Below, piece after piece: positions 47,480-59,406 of a stretch of 64,000 nt of DNA (within the stretch, counting starts at the first letter, position 1; each line of letters opens with the position of its first letter). Location: assembly GCA_905182995.1 (NCBI GenBank), contig CAJJDP010000047.1, forward strand, positions 489,172 to 553,171, read 5' to 3'. The stretch comes from Paramecium octaurelia. Taxonomy: Eukaryota; Ciliophora; Oligohymenophorea; Peniculida; Parameciidae. A program made the translations under genes and the position numbers. The notes below the pieces were generated by a model. It made no database searches and was not told the DNA's origin. It was given only the letters and a program-made list of their open reading frames with translations.

Positions 47480-48614
47480 TCATTCTTAATTATTTAATTG
47501 ATAATATTCATTAGTTTAAGGATCATAAAAACATTTCAATTTTGGATCGTACACTAGTTTGAGATACTCTTCATCTTTTTCATCAAAATCCTCTAGATAA
47601 TCTTCTAATTATTCATTTTCATATTGATCTTATTAAATTTCTTCGAAATAAGATGGATTATCTTTAGGTTCTGATTCATCGTCATTCAAAGAAGATTATA
47701 ATTTTTCATCTAAATCAATATTATCATATTTTTGAAAATTTTAAGATTATTAATGTTGCTAAGTCTATTTTGTTTAAATAGATTGCTCAGGTTTGCTATA
47801 TTTATATTTTCCTATTTTTTATTTTTACTCTATCGGTTATTTTACATCATAAACATATCTATAAATATTTCAATAATACTTATCAGGACTTTTAGGGAGG
47901 CTTTGAATTTGAGAACTTAAAGCAAACTCATTATAATTCAACAGTCGAAAAGTAATTAATTGGTTTTAATAAGGGAAAGTCTCTGGAAAATTAACTTACT
48001 TTGGAACAACGGCAAAACCTTAAGTGAAGGTGATATCTATTTCGCTATCCTAAATTGGATATTTCATAATATAAATTTTCCTTAATTTACAAGGTGAACC
48101 AATAATTATTTAATCTATGGATCGAAATGTGCACCCTTTAAATGCTTCCATGAAACTCCAAACATCTATGCAGAGATTTAACCATTATCCTCTTCTTACA
48201 TGATCTATTGGGGATTTTATATGAAAATGATGATTTTCAAGACTCTTTACACTATCTGTTAATACGATTCTTCTTTTAGTTTTTGTAGTATCAGTCACAT
48301 CCAACTCTAGTGTCCATACGAACCCAAGATCTATATTAACCTATACAACTAAAAACTATTGAATCAAGCCTAATTCACCTTGTTTTGGAAATTGAATCCT
48401 AGTTGAGTCACCTAAGAATTCATAAATAAATCCTGGGATTTAGATTTTAATTACCTTTCATTTCTTTATCAAAATACCTTGAACTTTTTAATGGGTAATT
48501 GATTTTAAACAACTTTTTATAAAGATCTTCTTTTTCTTTGCTTCCTTTGGTTTCTACCTCCTTAGGATCGAAAATCTAGAAATAAGAGCCTGATTAAAAT
48601 TCGTGTAAAAACAT
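47480..48614 (-). CDS. CFAP20-domain-containing protein (CFAP20DC-like)
   Basis: ATG at 48614 (MFLHEFQSGSYFQIFDP), stop TGA 47482-47480; a 22-nt intron ending CAG lies near 48455-48476 and at least one more near 47980. The N-terminal 190 residues form a CFAP20 domain: KSSRYFDKEMKG, STRIQFPKQGELGLIQQFL, TKTKRRIVLTDS, then WLNLCIDVWSFMEAFKG and GSPCKLRKIYI. CFAP20 proteins are microtubule inner-junction components of cilia and centrioles. A long acidic tail follows (EDYLEDFDEKDEEYLKLV), which fits the CFAP20DC (C3orf67) branch better than CFAP20 itself, which is almost only the domain. Confidence 0.8.
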
Positions 48615-48722
48615 TATTTAATTTTTAATAAAACTGTCTAACTTTCTATTATTTCTTTGTATAAAGAATGAAAAATGTGATTAATTAATAATATTATCGT
48701 AAATTAAATAATTAGATAATAA

Positions 48723-49866
48723 ATGAATACTGATTATGAAGATTAGGATGAAAATAATCTAGATGATCTTGAAAACCTAGACATAAGCAAAGTAATTTAA
48801 TCCAAGTATAAATAAAGGAGAGTTGGAATGTAAATGTAATGCTTATACATCTTAAGTTCGCAATATTAATAACAGGAGCATCAAAAAGTCAGATAAAATC
48901 AAATTGCACCTGATCTTGAAAATCAACCAATTCAACAGACATAAATCAATCAAACAACTTAATCAGATATATTAGTTTCGCGATCTGACAACTAAGTCAA
49001 CGATTAAAAACTGATAACATTTAGATGTTAAAACAATATCAACCAATAAACAAAAGAAAAACCAAAGAAAAATTAAAGTAAATTTACAATTTGAAGCAAG
49101 AAACATGTTTTAGTTCGTATAACTAATGCAGAATTTGTGGAGATGGAGATTCTGATGACTGTCCTTTAATCAAAGCTTGTGAATGCGTAAGGTCGAGGTA
49201 TTATGTTCATGAGGAATGCTTAAAGCAGTAAATTTTGGATGAATATAATTATAAAATAAGAGGAGCAAAATGTTCTTCATGCTAAGTCAAATTCAATATG
49301 ATAATAGAGGGAAACTTCATTTTTCTTCCGGTAAATTAATGTTCTTATATTATAAAGAGATTAGGTTGGGAGCAAAGTAAAGATAAGATCCCATTATTTT
49401 GCTTGATCACTTTTTAACTTGTACTTATAGTGATTGTTATTTTATTATCAATTAGATTGTAAATTTATTAATAAGATTTAGAACTTCAATAAAGGAAACT
49501 AAAAATAGATAAAACTTTCTAAATTCTAAAGTTTTCATTATTCTTTTCATAGTTATTTGCTGTGTCATAAGCATAATTTTAGTTTGGTTAATTACAATGA
49601 TATTGAAAAACATATTATATGTAGAGAAAATAACGAAATGGAAGATTATCCCCTATCTAATCAAATAGCCATCATTTGTGATGCAATAGAATATTGAAAT
49701 CAATAATAAAGGCATATTAAAACTTTAATAAATGATCTAATAACAAGAATAAAATCATACAAACGAAGACCTAACGAAATCAGAACATATTAATACGACT
49801 AAGACTCAATATAAACGATATTTCACTTCTATGAAAATAAAGTAATAAGAAAGCTTGATTTCTTGA
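48723..49866 (+). CDS. RING-CH (MARCH-type) membrane E3 ubiquitin ligase, about 365 aa
   Basis: ATG 48723 (MNTDYEDQDENNLDDLEN), introns 49078-49100 (23 nt, AAG end) and 49459-49481 (23 nt, TAG end), stop TGA 49864-49866; spliced 1,098 nt. A polar Gln-rich N-terminus is followed by a C4HC3 RING-CH finger (CRICGDGDSDDCPLIKACEC, VHEECLKQ, CSSCQVKF) and then two membrane helices (LITFQLVLIVIVILLS and FIILFIVICCVISIILVWL), the usual MARCH arrangement with cytosolic finger and tail. Such ligases ubiquitinate membrane proteins and drive their trafficking or degradation. A stopless 27-nt segment (about 49332-49358, GTA...AAG) could be a third intron. Confidence 0.82.
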
Positions 49867-49911
49867 ATCTCTTTAAAATACATCTTAATTAAGCCAAATA
49901 TTTATTATAAA

Positions 49912-50838
49912 TCAACTATACATTCTTTATATGATGAACTGTTTAACAATGCCCATTTCCACAGCTCTACCAGATAAGTAATTGAGAACTAATGGGCTAG
50001 TTGGTGATTAATCCAATGTAATAACTATGTTTTCTTCTATCGATGTTATATCAATAAACTATTGGATGTAGTTTTTTGATATTTAGAAAAAGCTCTAATA
50101 TCTATTAACATAATCATATACATCAATCTGTTTTAAATTTTCTGCTTGGTGTTAGGAGGCCAAAAAGAGTGTGGAGAAGGAGGGGACATCATTTTCTAAT
50201 TACACAATTATTTCAACTGAATATAAGCCTTATTATTTATAAAAATTCAATCTTAAAGGAGCATCATAATTTTTTGCTATTGTAGCCATTCTAAAGTTAA
50301 AGTTAGTTTTTACTAATTCAATAAATAAGTAGGCATAATTATCATAGGTTAAAGTTCTAATTGAACAATCTCTAATTCTTCAATAAATTCAATGTATGTC
50401 TATTTAATAATGCTTGTGTCATCTTGTTATGTGATATTCCACTAAAATCATTTGAATTCTATACAGTCAAAAATATTTAATCCTCAATTTGCTCTAAATA
50501 AATTCTGACATCTTTTGGATTTGAGGCAATTTTATTTACAGCGCCAACTACAGTATCGAAATCTTAGAACTATAATATAATGTATTTATTGTTGCATTGC
50601 TAATTGCCCAATTTTAACTGTTCAATCACTTGATTATTATCTAATATATAAGACTAACATAACTAATATAATAGCAAGACGAAATTGATTCTTTGCAATA
50701 TAAAACCAAATCAGTTGAAGTTATTCTAAAGTAAACCTTCTTTACTCTTGGATTGGCTCTCTTAAAATGAATGAAAAAGCTCTTTAATTCTGGCAATGAA
50801 TTATTTTCAAATAAGGCGCATAAATATACTTCCTACAT
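49912..50838 (-). CDS. Hypothetical protein, about 280-300 aa
   Basis: ATG at 50838 (MQEVYLCALFENNSLPEL), stop TGA 49914-49912; at least two frame changes require introns that I did not place exactly. Fragments read as ordinary globular protein: RANPRVKKVYFRITSTD, VIEQLKLGNQQCNN, FDTVVGAVNKIASNPKDV, ISHNKMTQALLNR, SLFLASQH-type sequence, and a C-terminal IEENIVITLDQSPTSPLVL followed by GRAVEMGIVKQF. The alternating strand/helix pattern and the end motif are somewhat like a sliding-clamp (PCNA/9-1-1 Rad1 or Hus1) fold, but I cannot support this further. Confidence 0.5.
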
Positions 50839-50943
50839 TATAATAATTATAAAAACAGAATTTCACTAATTTTAACATAATTTATTTTAAAAAGCTTTAA
50901 TATGCCTGCACTAGTATCGTTATAATAAAGATTAATAGAATAA

Positions 50944-53036
50944 TCATTCAAATAATTCATCGAAACTGTAAACAGATAATTTGATCAATGCGCTGTTTTC
51001 TAGGAAAGCAATATGAGCTGCTCTACCAATCATAACGTCTAAAGATCTACAAGATTGAAATTCTAAAAATACCTTCCAGATTATTCATAATTAACATCCA
51101 ACCTTTCTATTTTTTTATTTTATAAAGTTTCCATTATATTATCAATCATTTTGTTGGTAATTATAACATCTTTACTATTTCCTTTTGGTCTTTAGATCCT
51201 AGCTGACTCAAATGGACTATAAGTGTCCTAGTAGGAACTCATCAAGGCTATATTGTTAAACCATCCTAAACCTTCCAACTTAGATAATTTGTAAAGACAG
51301 GTTTCTTGAATATTCTGAGAATCATTTAAAGTTAGCTAATTTAAGCATATACATTTTTTCCATTTACGAATGACCCATAAACCGGTGTCTACAAGTTTGC
51401 TTGAAGATAAAGAATAACCCAAATGAGGCGTGGCCAATGATAAATATGTGTACATTTTATCTTTGTACTTTGTTAAGTATTGCAAAGAGGCTCTGATGAT
51501 CAAACCACCTAGCGAATGACCAATAAAGGAAAGTTTAGAAAAATTCTCTTTAGGGCACCATTCTTTAATCCAAAGTTTTACTTCTAGTGCCAATTTCTCT
51601 CCCATAGCCATTATATCTTATTCTGTATTATCTTGATTACATTTAGAGAGCAAAGTTAGATGTTCAGGGTATCTTACAGAAATGTTATTTCTCCACAATC
51701 TTAAATCATAAGAATTTCCTTAATAACCATGAACAAATACAAATAAATGTAAGCCTTTGATTTACTTACGTTAAATTTATTGCTTTTGAGAGACGTCCCT
51801 AAAAACTATTGGGTGTATTTTAGCATCAGGGAATAAATCAAGATCTTCAATATTCAATGGTTCTAATTGTTTATAGTAATTGTTATTTCGATATTGCTAT
51901 GCCATTTATTTATGGTTCTTCCCTGATTAGGTATCTTAAAAAGAGAGATCGTCAACAGTTTAAATATGCTAGAATATACTTTCACCCCACCTTTCCTTAA
52001 TCTTCTGTAAATATTCCTGCTCTAATTTATTAGTTAATGCTGAAGCCATAAAATTATAGGCATCAACAAATTGATACCAAGCCACAAAGATTTAGGATGA
52101 AATATGTTTGATTTCTAAAAACATCTAATTGCATATTTCTTATTACAATTAAGGATTACTTTTGATGTCATTGATCTTAGTGACATATTCAGAGAAAGGC
52201 TTATAATTTGCTGTTTTAGTATTGACATAGGTGAACTTACTGTATTTATTTTAAATTTATTCATCAGAAATGCATTGCTTCACTCTAGTTTAATAATAAT
52301 TGGCTACTTATTCATGAGTTTACATAAGCATTTTATTATAATGTGAGTAGAATCCATTTAATAGATGAGGAGAAACTAATTGCTAATTTGATCATTTACA
52401 TTGATTTGTTATTTTATTCATAAATTATTGAAGTGATAAGTCATTTTGCTGATGATATTTGAAGTCAACTAAAACTGAGTGTAGACTTAATTTTAATAAG
52501 CAAAAGTGGGATTCATCAAATACACAAGGGACATATTCTTTTATAAATTTAACATTGTGTAATTTGCTTGAAAATTTCGCTACGCATTTTTGATAATTCT
52601 GTAATCGATCCTAATAATTCAAAATGAATAATACTGGCTTAAAATCCTCTTGTGTTATAGTGCTTAGTTCACAAAAATGCAGTTCAATAATGCAATATAA
52701 TTCGTTAAGGTTCATTTCTGGATAAGCTTGGATTTCAATTCTAAACACACATCCCTCATTTAACTCTACAACTTAATCACAATATTTAATAATAAAAGCT
52801 TTGCTGTAAAAGCTTGTATCAATGAGTTTTGAAGATTACACATAAGTATCTGTTGTCTATTTATTGAAAAATCTCTTCTACTCCACAGTCATGTATGGTT
52901 AAGCTGATATAACATCTAATTAAGTATCATCTTTCTTATATATGCAAATCTTAAGTTGATAAACTCCCTGTTAAAAAAGATCAATGTTCCTTAACTCTTT
53001 TAAATATACAAATATTTCTATTGTCCCTCTAATCAT
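50944..53036 (-). CDS. FAM135-family serine esterase (DUF676)
   Basis: ATG at 53036 (MIRGTIEIFVYLKELRN), stop TGA 50946-50944. The N-terminus matches the FAM135 start (GTIE-x-F-V-x-L, NIDLFQQGVYQLKICIY, EQKRFFNKQ). The C-terminal part is an alpha/beta hydrolase with nucleophile elbow FIGHSLGGLIIRASL (51495-51540) and YTYLSLATPHLGYSLSSSK, typical of the DUF676 lipase-like group. Likely a cytosolic or membrane-associated esterase/lipase; substrate unknown. Several introns occur between the two parts, not fully resolved. An ATG-rich alternative start is unlikely since the first Met already matches the family. Confidence 0.8.
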
Positions 53037-53202
53037 TAAATAATTATAATAGTTTATAACAAGTATAATATTAAGCTTGACTCAAAGTCTAAGAAATAAT
53101 AATATTGTTAGATATAATGAAAAAATAACAGCATTATATTAAAGTTTGTGAAATCAAATTTGTGATTGAAAATTCTTTTATCAGATTATTTAATTATTAT
53201 CA

Positions 53203-55288
53203 ATGGAAAAACTTTGTGCCGATTATGAATAATTGGATAAGGAGATTTTGGATGCCATATTCCCAATATATAAGCCATCGAACTTATGTGAAGAAGATAA
53301 TTTATTGGGTCACGTTGATTCATTGTTCGAGTAAATAATGACTGTAGATAGTCATTAATAGTTAACTATTGATGAGTTTAGATTGAATTGCACTTTGAGT
53401 ATTACTTAATTATATTACTAGTTAGAAATACATTATCAGACCTAATTTAACTAATGAACAATTTAATTCATAAATATATCAAAAGCAATTGCACCATACA
53501 CAGAATTTAATATGCTGTTAACTATTTGGTTGTTTTAAAAGATTTGTATGAAACTTTGCTAGAAATTTTTGCAGATTCTACAGAAAAGTCGAGCCCAAAA
53601 TTTTCAGATTTATTAGCAAAATACTAAGATAACGAAGAATTTCGGCTTAAAGCTAGAAATATTCAAGATATCAATTTTTTTGGACTATAACATATGAATC
53701 ATGTTTTTACTCAAGATACTCTAAAATAAATTATTAGAATAAGTCACCATTATCTTTCCAATCATGATTCATAAGCATTAGAGGAAAAATTAGTTGTTTA
53801 TAATTCACATCTTAATATTTTGGTGAGAATATTTGCATCAGCTATTGATATGAGTCAATAAGACATAATTTGTTTAAATAAAAATCATCTATTTTGGAGG
53901 CAAATTAAGGCAATTTCTACATATACGAAGTTGAGTTAGAACTCGGATTAAATATCTTAATCATACTATAATTTTATGAAATCCATAAGAATTGGTCACG
54001 CCATATTTTTAAAGAAATCTAAATTTAAAAATTCATTTATGAGAGATATTATTTTTATTTCCTCTTCAGTTTGGTATTTTGTATTGGATGGAAGAGCAAA
54101 ATTACGAGCTATGGAACATATGTGCGATATGCAAGTAGAAAGTGCTATGAGTGTTATGGGAATGGTTGAAAAACCAGGGATTAAACATTTAATTGAATTT
54201 GGAATTACTTCCATCAAACATAATATCAAAATTTACATTGATCCTGTTGTTTCACCTCTGACCCTAAATTACATGAATAAACAATTTGAGTAAGGGATTC
54301 TGAATAAAATAACCAATGAACCCTTAGAATATGTTAATAAATCTATACATTATGATATTAAACAACACAAATCAATATTGACTAAAGATAAAACTAAATT
54401 ACGAATAAGAATACTATCCTCAAAATCTTTAGTGAAAACAAACTAATTTCAGTAAACCTTTTCATAATCAATAAAAAATGAAACTTTGAATTATGACACG
54501 TTTTAGACTATAATTATTCATTTCCACGGAGGAGGTTTTATCTCAATGTCATCATCTAGTCATTAAAATTACACCAGAGAGTAATCTGTTTCTTTAAATT
54601 AGATGGGCTAATCAATTAGGAATTCCTATTTTTTCTGTTGATTATAGCTTAGCTCCCAAATATAGATATCCTTAGGCAGTTGATGATTGTTGGCAAGCCT
54701 ATCATTGGATTTTAAGCCATCTTCAATATCACTTTAATATCTAGCCAAAAAAAATTATCTTAGCAGGAGATTCCGCAGGAGGCAACCTTTGTTGTGCATT
54801 AACAGGATTAGCTATTAAATTTGGTATTAAAGTGCCCGATGGACTTCTGCTATCTTACCCTGTGCTAGATTTAAAAATGAAATATTCACCAAGTCATATG
54901 CATGGACTAGAAGATTTTCTCTTGAATCATACATTGATGGATATTTGCATAGATGCGTATACAAATCATCCAGCCAGTTATGAATTTGACCCTTTTAGAA
55001 GCCCCAATCATTTTAGTGATGAAGTAAAAATTGTATAAATTCAAGATTATTTCAAAATTCCCTCCTGTAAGAATATTAGTTGGCTCAAAAGATCCATTAT
55101 TAGATCATTCCCACAGGTTAGCTCACTCTTTAATAAAAAATTAAAGAAATGTGAAAATTATTGTTTATGAAGGCATGTCACACGGATTTTTAAGTTTTTA
55201 CATGTTAGGAGGAATGAAAGAATCAGCGAAATGCATCGAAGATTCAATAATATGTCTAAAAGAATTGATTTCTTTTAAAAACTAATGA
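53203..55288 (+). CDS. Hormone-sensitive-lipase-like esterase
   Basis: ATG 53203 (MEKLCADYEQLDKEI), stop TGA 55286-55288; the last intron, 55024-55045 (22 nt), ends in AAG, and others in the N-terminal half are implied by frame changes. The N-terminal half has the helical HSL_N character (RAMEHMCDMQVESAMSVMG, near 54100). The catalytic domain has the oxyanion motif FHGGGFISMSSSSHQ, FSVDYSLAPKYRYPQAVDD, nucleophile GDSAGGNLCC, acid in VGSKDPLLDHS and His in EGMSHGFLSF. This is the bacterial-HSL/arylacetamide-deacetylase fold with the animal HSL N-terminal extension, hydrolysing acylglycerols or sterol esters. Confidence 0.88.
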
Positions 55289-55370
55289 TAATGAATAAAG
55301 TCTTAAATATTCTTGAGTTTTGATTTAAAATTAAAGCAATACTGAATAATTATATTTCAAAGTATATTTT

Positions 55371-56500
55371 TCAACAATCACATGCATCGCTTAAGCACTC
55401 ACACTCATAACAATAACTTGAGCCGGATGATGATTGATTCTATTTTTTTTATTACTTTTTTTGTTTTTCTTTTAATGGTGCTGCATTTTGAGTTGGAAGA
55501 GCTTTCGGAATAAAATCATTTGCTTATTCTTACGCCTAAGAATAAATAATAAATTAACTTTTGGAGCTTTAAATTCAACTCTTTCTCTTGGTTTCCCATA
55601 AATTGGTTTAGAGTCTTTTTGTTTTTCAACTGGCTTTTAAGGTTTTTTTAATTAATATGGATGTACAACGTTTGGGGTTTCATATTTTGCCCATTCTTCT
55701 TCTGGAGGTTTTGGGCGGTATTTCTATATCTTTGGTTATTTAATAGGTTTTTCCTATTTTGGTTTTTTCACTTCTGGTAATTTTTCAACTTTTGGAATAG
55801 GAAGGGGCTGAATTGGACATTCAAGAATGTGCTCTGGTAATGGGATTTCTTTTTCTGATGGATCTTTTTTTGATGGCTTATCTTTATATTTTTTTTCAGG
55901 TATTTCTTCTTTCTTTATAAAAACCCTTTCATATTCAGAATCTGACGATCCAGATGAACTGTAAACGAAGTTTATCCTCCTCATTCTTGGATCATGGTAG
56001 ATGATTTAATCATAAAATGGAGTTGTATCAGTCTTCTTTTTTCTTTTTCGATTTCTATATAAATTAAAACTAAATACATTTTTATTTCGATATTTTTTTT
56101 AGGGATCATATTTTTTGCACATTCGCAATCTGAATTTGAATTTCCTAATTCACAACTGCTGTTTTCACTTCCATTATCATTTCTTACTTATAAAAATATT
56201 TTTTATTAGTTCTTTTCTTTGTTCAAGAATCTTTTGCCTTCTAAAGGGCGATCAATACTAACCTAAACTGGCTTGCGATTTTTTTAATCTTATTGGACTA
56301 CTAATGATCATATATAACTACTTGATGTAATTTGATTTTCTTTACTTTTGCCTTTTAGATAATTAGGATGGTTTTTTTTGCTATCAAACTCGAGTGGTAT
56401 AGGATAATCTATCACAATAAAAAGTATCTTTACTCATTGATGCTGAATTCCCTTCAACATCCTTTAACTATTTTTCACCATTCCCGTCTATTTTTTTCAT
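55371..56500 (-). CDS. Low-complexity Lys/Pro-rich protein with Cys-rich tail, 345 aa
   Basis: ATG at 56500 (MKKIDGNGEKQLKDVEG), introns 56409-56433, 56301-56321, 56055-56077 and 55536-55558 (25, 21, 23, 23 nt), stop TGA 55373-55371; spliced 1,038 nt. No folded domain is evident: Asn/Ser-rich start, an internal NSNSDCECAKN, a SSSGSSDSEYERVF stretch, a long Pro/Glu/Lys region (PLPIPKVEKLPEVKKPK), and the C-terminus SYCYECECLSDACDC, with seven Cys in 15 residues. The last intron begins GTT, not GTA. Function unknown; the Cys tail could be acylated or bind metal. Confidence 0.65.
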
Positions 56501-56595
56501 AACAGAATATTTTAAAATTTACTTTAAAGTTTGAGTAATAAAATATAATTTTACAGTATTGAAATTTGTAATTTAATTGACGACAATTATACCTT

Positions 56596-57300
56596 ATGCT
56601 AGAAAAAATTGAGAAATTTTTAAACAAAAACTTTATTAAAAGTAACACCAGAAAAATGATATTCAAAATGTATATGTCAAAACAAAAAGAAAAAGAGAGG
56701 TATACAAATTACTAAAATCATTTTTCGAAAAGAAACTTTATTGTTTATTGATCTACAACCAAAAACTAAAGATCTATAAAGATTCGGGTGTTGAAAATCT
56801 GAAAGAAAATATAAAGAGACATAATTGGTATAAAAAATATCGACAATATTTCTTTAATCTTTGAATGTTAACATGATAATGCGATAAAAATTTACATACT
56901 ATTTCGAATTCATCTATAATCCTTAGAGAATAACAAAATCCCCTTATGAATACTTCTGAAGATCGAGGGGGATGAAATAGGAATGAAACGAATTTTTGAT
57001 CAAACTGAAATATAGCAAACATCATTAATAGAAACTTATAATGGAGATAGGCTCGAATTTGAGAATGAAGAAATAAATTCAATAGATGCTTAAAAACTAA
57101 TAGTTCTTAAATTATAAGACGTAATTAAAATGAGTAAGTATACTTTATGCCAAATATTTTTGGGAAGTCAAAACTCAGACCTAATCTCTTTCCCTTCTAT
57201 AGGAGAGATTAAGATACTTCAAACTCTCTTTTATAACGTTCTTACAGATAATATTTTTATCGCCAATATTTAGGCAGAAAATACCATTGATTATGAATGA
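56596..57300 (+). pseudogene. Disrupted gene with frame breaks
   Basis: Plausible start ATG 56596 (MLEKIEKFLNKNFIKSN). Convincing segments then appear in different frames: DSGVENLKENIKRHNWYKK (about 56780), ISNSSIILREQQNPLMNTSE (about 56910-56965), and, after a run of five G at 56967-56971, EIGMKRIFDQTEIQQTSL, IETYNGDRLEFENEE and SFPSIGEIKILQTLF, ending at TGA 57298-57300. TGA codons near 56860 and 56880 and the frame change at the G run are not explained by introns. Either a dead gene or one with base errors; the frame change at the G run would vanish if one G were extra. Confidence 0.45.
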
Positions 57301-57368
57301 AATGACAAGGGCTAGTAATTATCCAAAGCTATGAATTTTAATAAAGTTGAATTAATTTTATCAAGATT

Positions 57369-58497
57369 TCATCTAAAAACTAAAGATTAAAAAATAATAA
57401 ATATATATTTTATCATTTCGAAAAGCTCATATTGGCTCAATTATCTGCTATGTTCTTTGAAATTGATCTTATTATTGATTAAATCTACTTACCTTTTTAT
57501 TATTTTTTTTTTATATTTATCAAGCTATATTTCTGGACCAAGAGGAAAAATAATCCTCCTCAAAATATTACACACAGGCTGGGATGGCAATTTTTTGAAC
57601 AGCTCTGGAAATAGGCAAATAAAAATTATAATAATATTTGATCTCGAATAAAATTTCATTGTGGAAGCCTCTTTGGATTGCAAGGTCTACACTTGCTTCA
57701 CAGGAGTATTTAAATATTTCTATATCGTCCATTTATATGGCACAGAATGGCAGATCATTATGGCGTCAAATGACAGCCCAGCCAGACCGTGATGATTAAT
57801 GATGTCATTCATTATCTTTAGCATTGCTTTCATTTTTTGTTTGGGTTCTGTAAGTATTTTAAAGTATCTATCTATTTTATCAAACATAGGCATTATTATT
57901 TCAATCACTCTCTATTATTATTAGGGGGTAATAAACACAACCATTTCTGATTCATCATAAGTGGTTGTGTCAAAGATTTCTACACAATCTTTAGAATGGC
58001 TTTCTATTTATTCATCATTCTCGGCCTTTAAAAATTTGAATTCTTAGATAATCTTTGTCTTAATCTCTTTCATCTTTCTCGCTCTTTCTCTTCCTAACCC
58101 ATCCAAATTCTTGGTGGATTTGAGATATACACGGTTGAGTTTCATAAATTTTTTAAGGTAGTTGTTCAACCCATCGGTTTCTGCAAATCGGTATCAGCCT
58201 TCCGGGGAATATCTTCAATGGAAGAAGAAAGTCGTCCTTTCCCTCATCAACCATCTAGGCCAGGCTCAATGCGTTCTCAATAAATTAAGCGTCCTCAAGT
58301 TCTCTCGACCTTTATGCTACAGTTAGCTATAAGAAGGAGGCTACTTATAAGTCAAAACTTGTTTCCTCATAGTTTCCCGGCTCTGTTTTGATTCTTAGTC
58401 CAATATCTTCGCCTCTATTATTGGATATAGTTCCTATTTTTTCATCTAACTAATTCTCCAGTACTGAGAATTGAAATTCTATTCAAATTCAGACATG
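57369..58497 (-). CDS. Hypothetical protein with apparent frameshifts
   Basis: Protein-like blocks on the minus strand: QFSVLENQLDEKIGTISNN, RGEDIGLRIKTEPGNYEE and ELEDAQFIENALSLAQMVDE (58150-58470), then LNNYLKKFMKLNRVYLKS, KTKIIQEFKFLKAENDEQ, EIIMPMFDKIDRYFKILTE and HHGLAGLSFDAIMICHS (57720-58160), then possibly FPLGPEIQLDKYKKKIIK (about 57540) before TGA 57371-57369. Frame changes near 58470 and near 58190 do not coincide with GTA...TAG introns, and no start cleanly joins all blocks. Could be a pseudogene, a sequence error or an unusual gene. No family recognised. Confidence 0.45.
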
Positions 58498-59406
58498 CAA
58501 CCATCGAAAACTTAAATTTAAATTTTATTAATACCATTCAAACACAAATGTTTAAATGAGTGCAAGTAAGGGAGGGGTTATAAGTTTAAATAGAAATGAG
58601 AATTTTAAAAGGAATGATTTTGATTTGAAAGAATGTTGCAATTTAAATTGATTTTATTTAAATTAATTGAAAATTTTCTTATCAAGAAGTAAGAGTATCT
58701 ATTGTTTAATGTTTATATTGTTTAGCAATTATACTAAAAATATTATTACTTAACTAATGACTTATTTGGTAAAGAATGCATTGAAAAAGGTAATCAAGCA
58801 TGAAAGCTTAAATTATACTAATTTTAGATCTTGAGGGTTGAAAGAAAATTTTTAGGCGATATGGTTTTGAGCCATCAAAGAATAAGAATAGGCCAAAATC
58901 AAATTATCTTCTAAAAATTCCATTAAATTCTATCTCTCTATCAAACTATTGTCAAATTTAAATCACTAATTATAACAAAAGTACATACAGTTACTTTTAT
59001 TTGCAAATATGAAATTAATTAAAATCACTCAAAAACGATAGATATAGTGGGGTGGAAGTTGCTGTTTCATGAGTTGTGGAGTATACTTTTCTTATGTTGT
59101 ATTTTTGACATCCAAAGCTTATATTCTAGCCTGTTGAGGTTAATATAAAAGATAATGGATTGAGATATCAGTTTAGAATGGAATCATTTGAAATATAATA
59201 CAGAACTTAAATTGCATTACATAAAAGAAAAATTTAGATAAATAAAACCCTAAAGATTCGAACTATTATTTGAACAAAGGTATTATTTAAGCAACCTATT
59301 AATAAAGCAAAAACTTTATTTAAATAAATAATATAACATTATGTAATTGTATGTACAAATTAGAAGGTTGATATTTTTTTTTATTTTTAAAATTGCTGAA
59401 ATTGAC
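58498..59406. other. Intergenic, nothing recognised
   Basis: About 900 bp of AT-rich DNA between the frameshifted gene and the 3' end of the TPR gene. Short open frames only (for example MTYLVKNALKKVIKHESL from about 58756), none convincing. A G-rich patch at 59040-59080 stands out only mildly. Confidence 0.5.

Noticed and set aside
53996-54229. 77-aa minus-strand frame
   Set aside because: Antisense of the hormone-sensitive-lipase-like gene's N-terminal domain.
57457-57651. 64-aa plus-strand frame, and an alternative plus frame with FEKLILAQLSAMFFE
   Set aside because: The minus strand has better coding character here (FPLGPEIQLDKYKKK); the evidence is not decisive but I did not list the plus frames as genes.
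59235-59262. GTTCGAATC-like motif on the minus strand resembling a tRNA B box
   Set aside because: Flanks do not pair into a T-stem or acceptor stem, and no A box is visible upstream.
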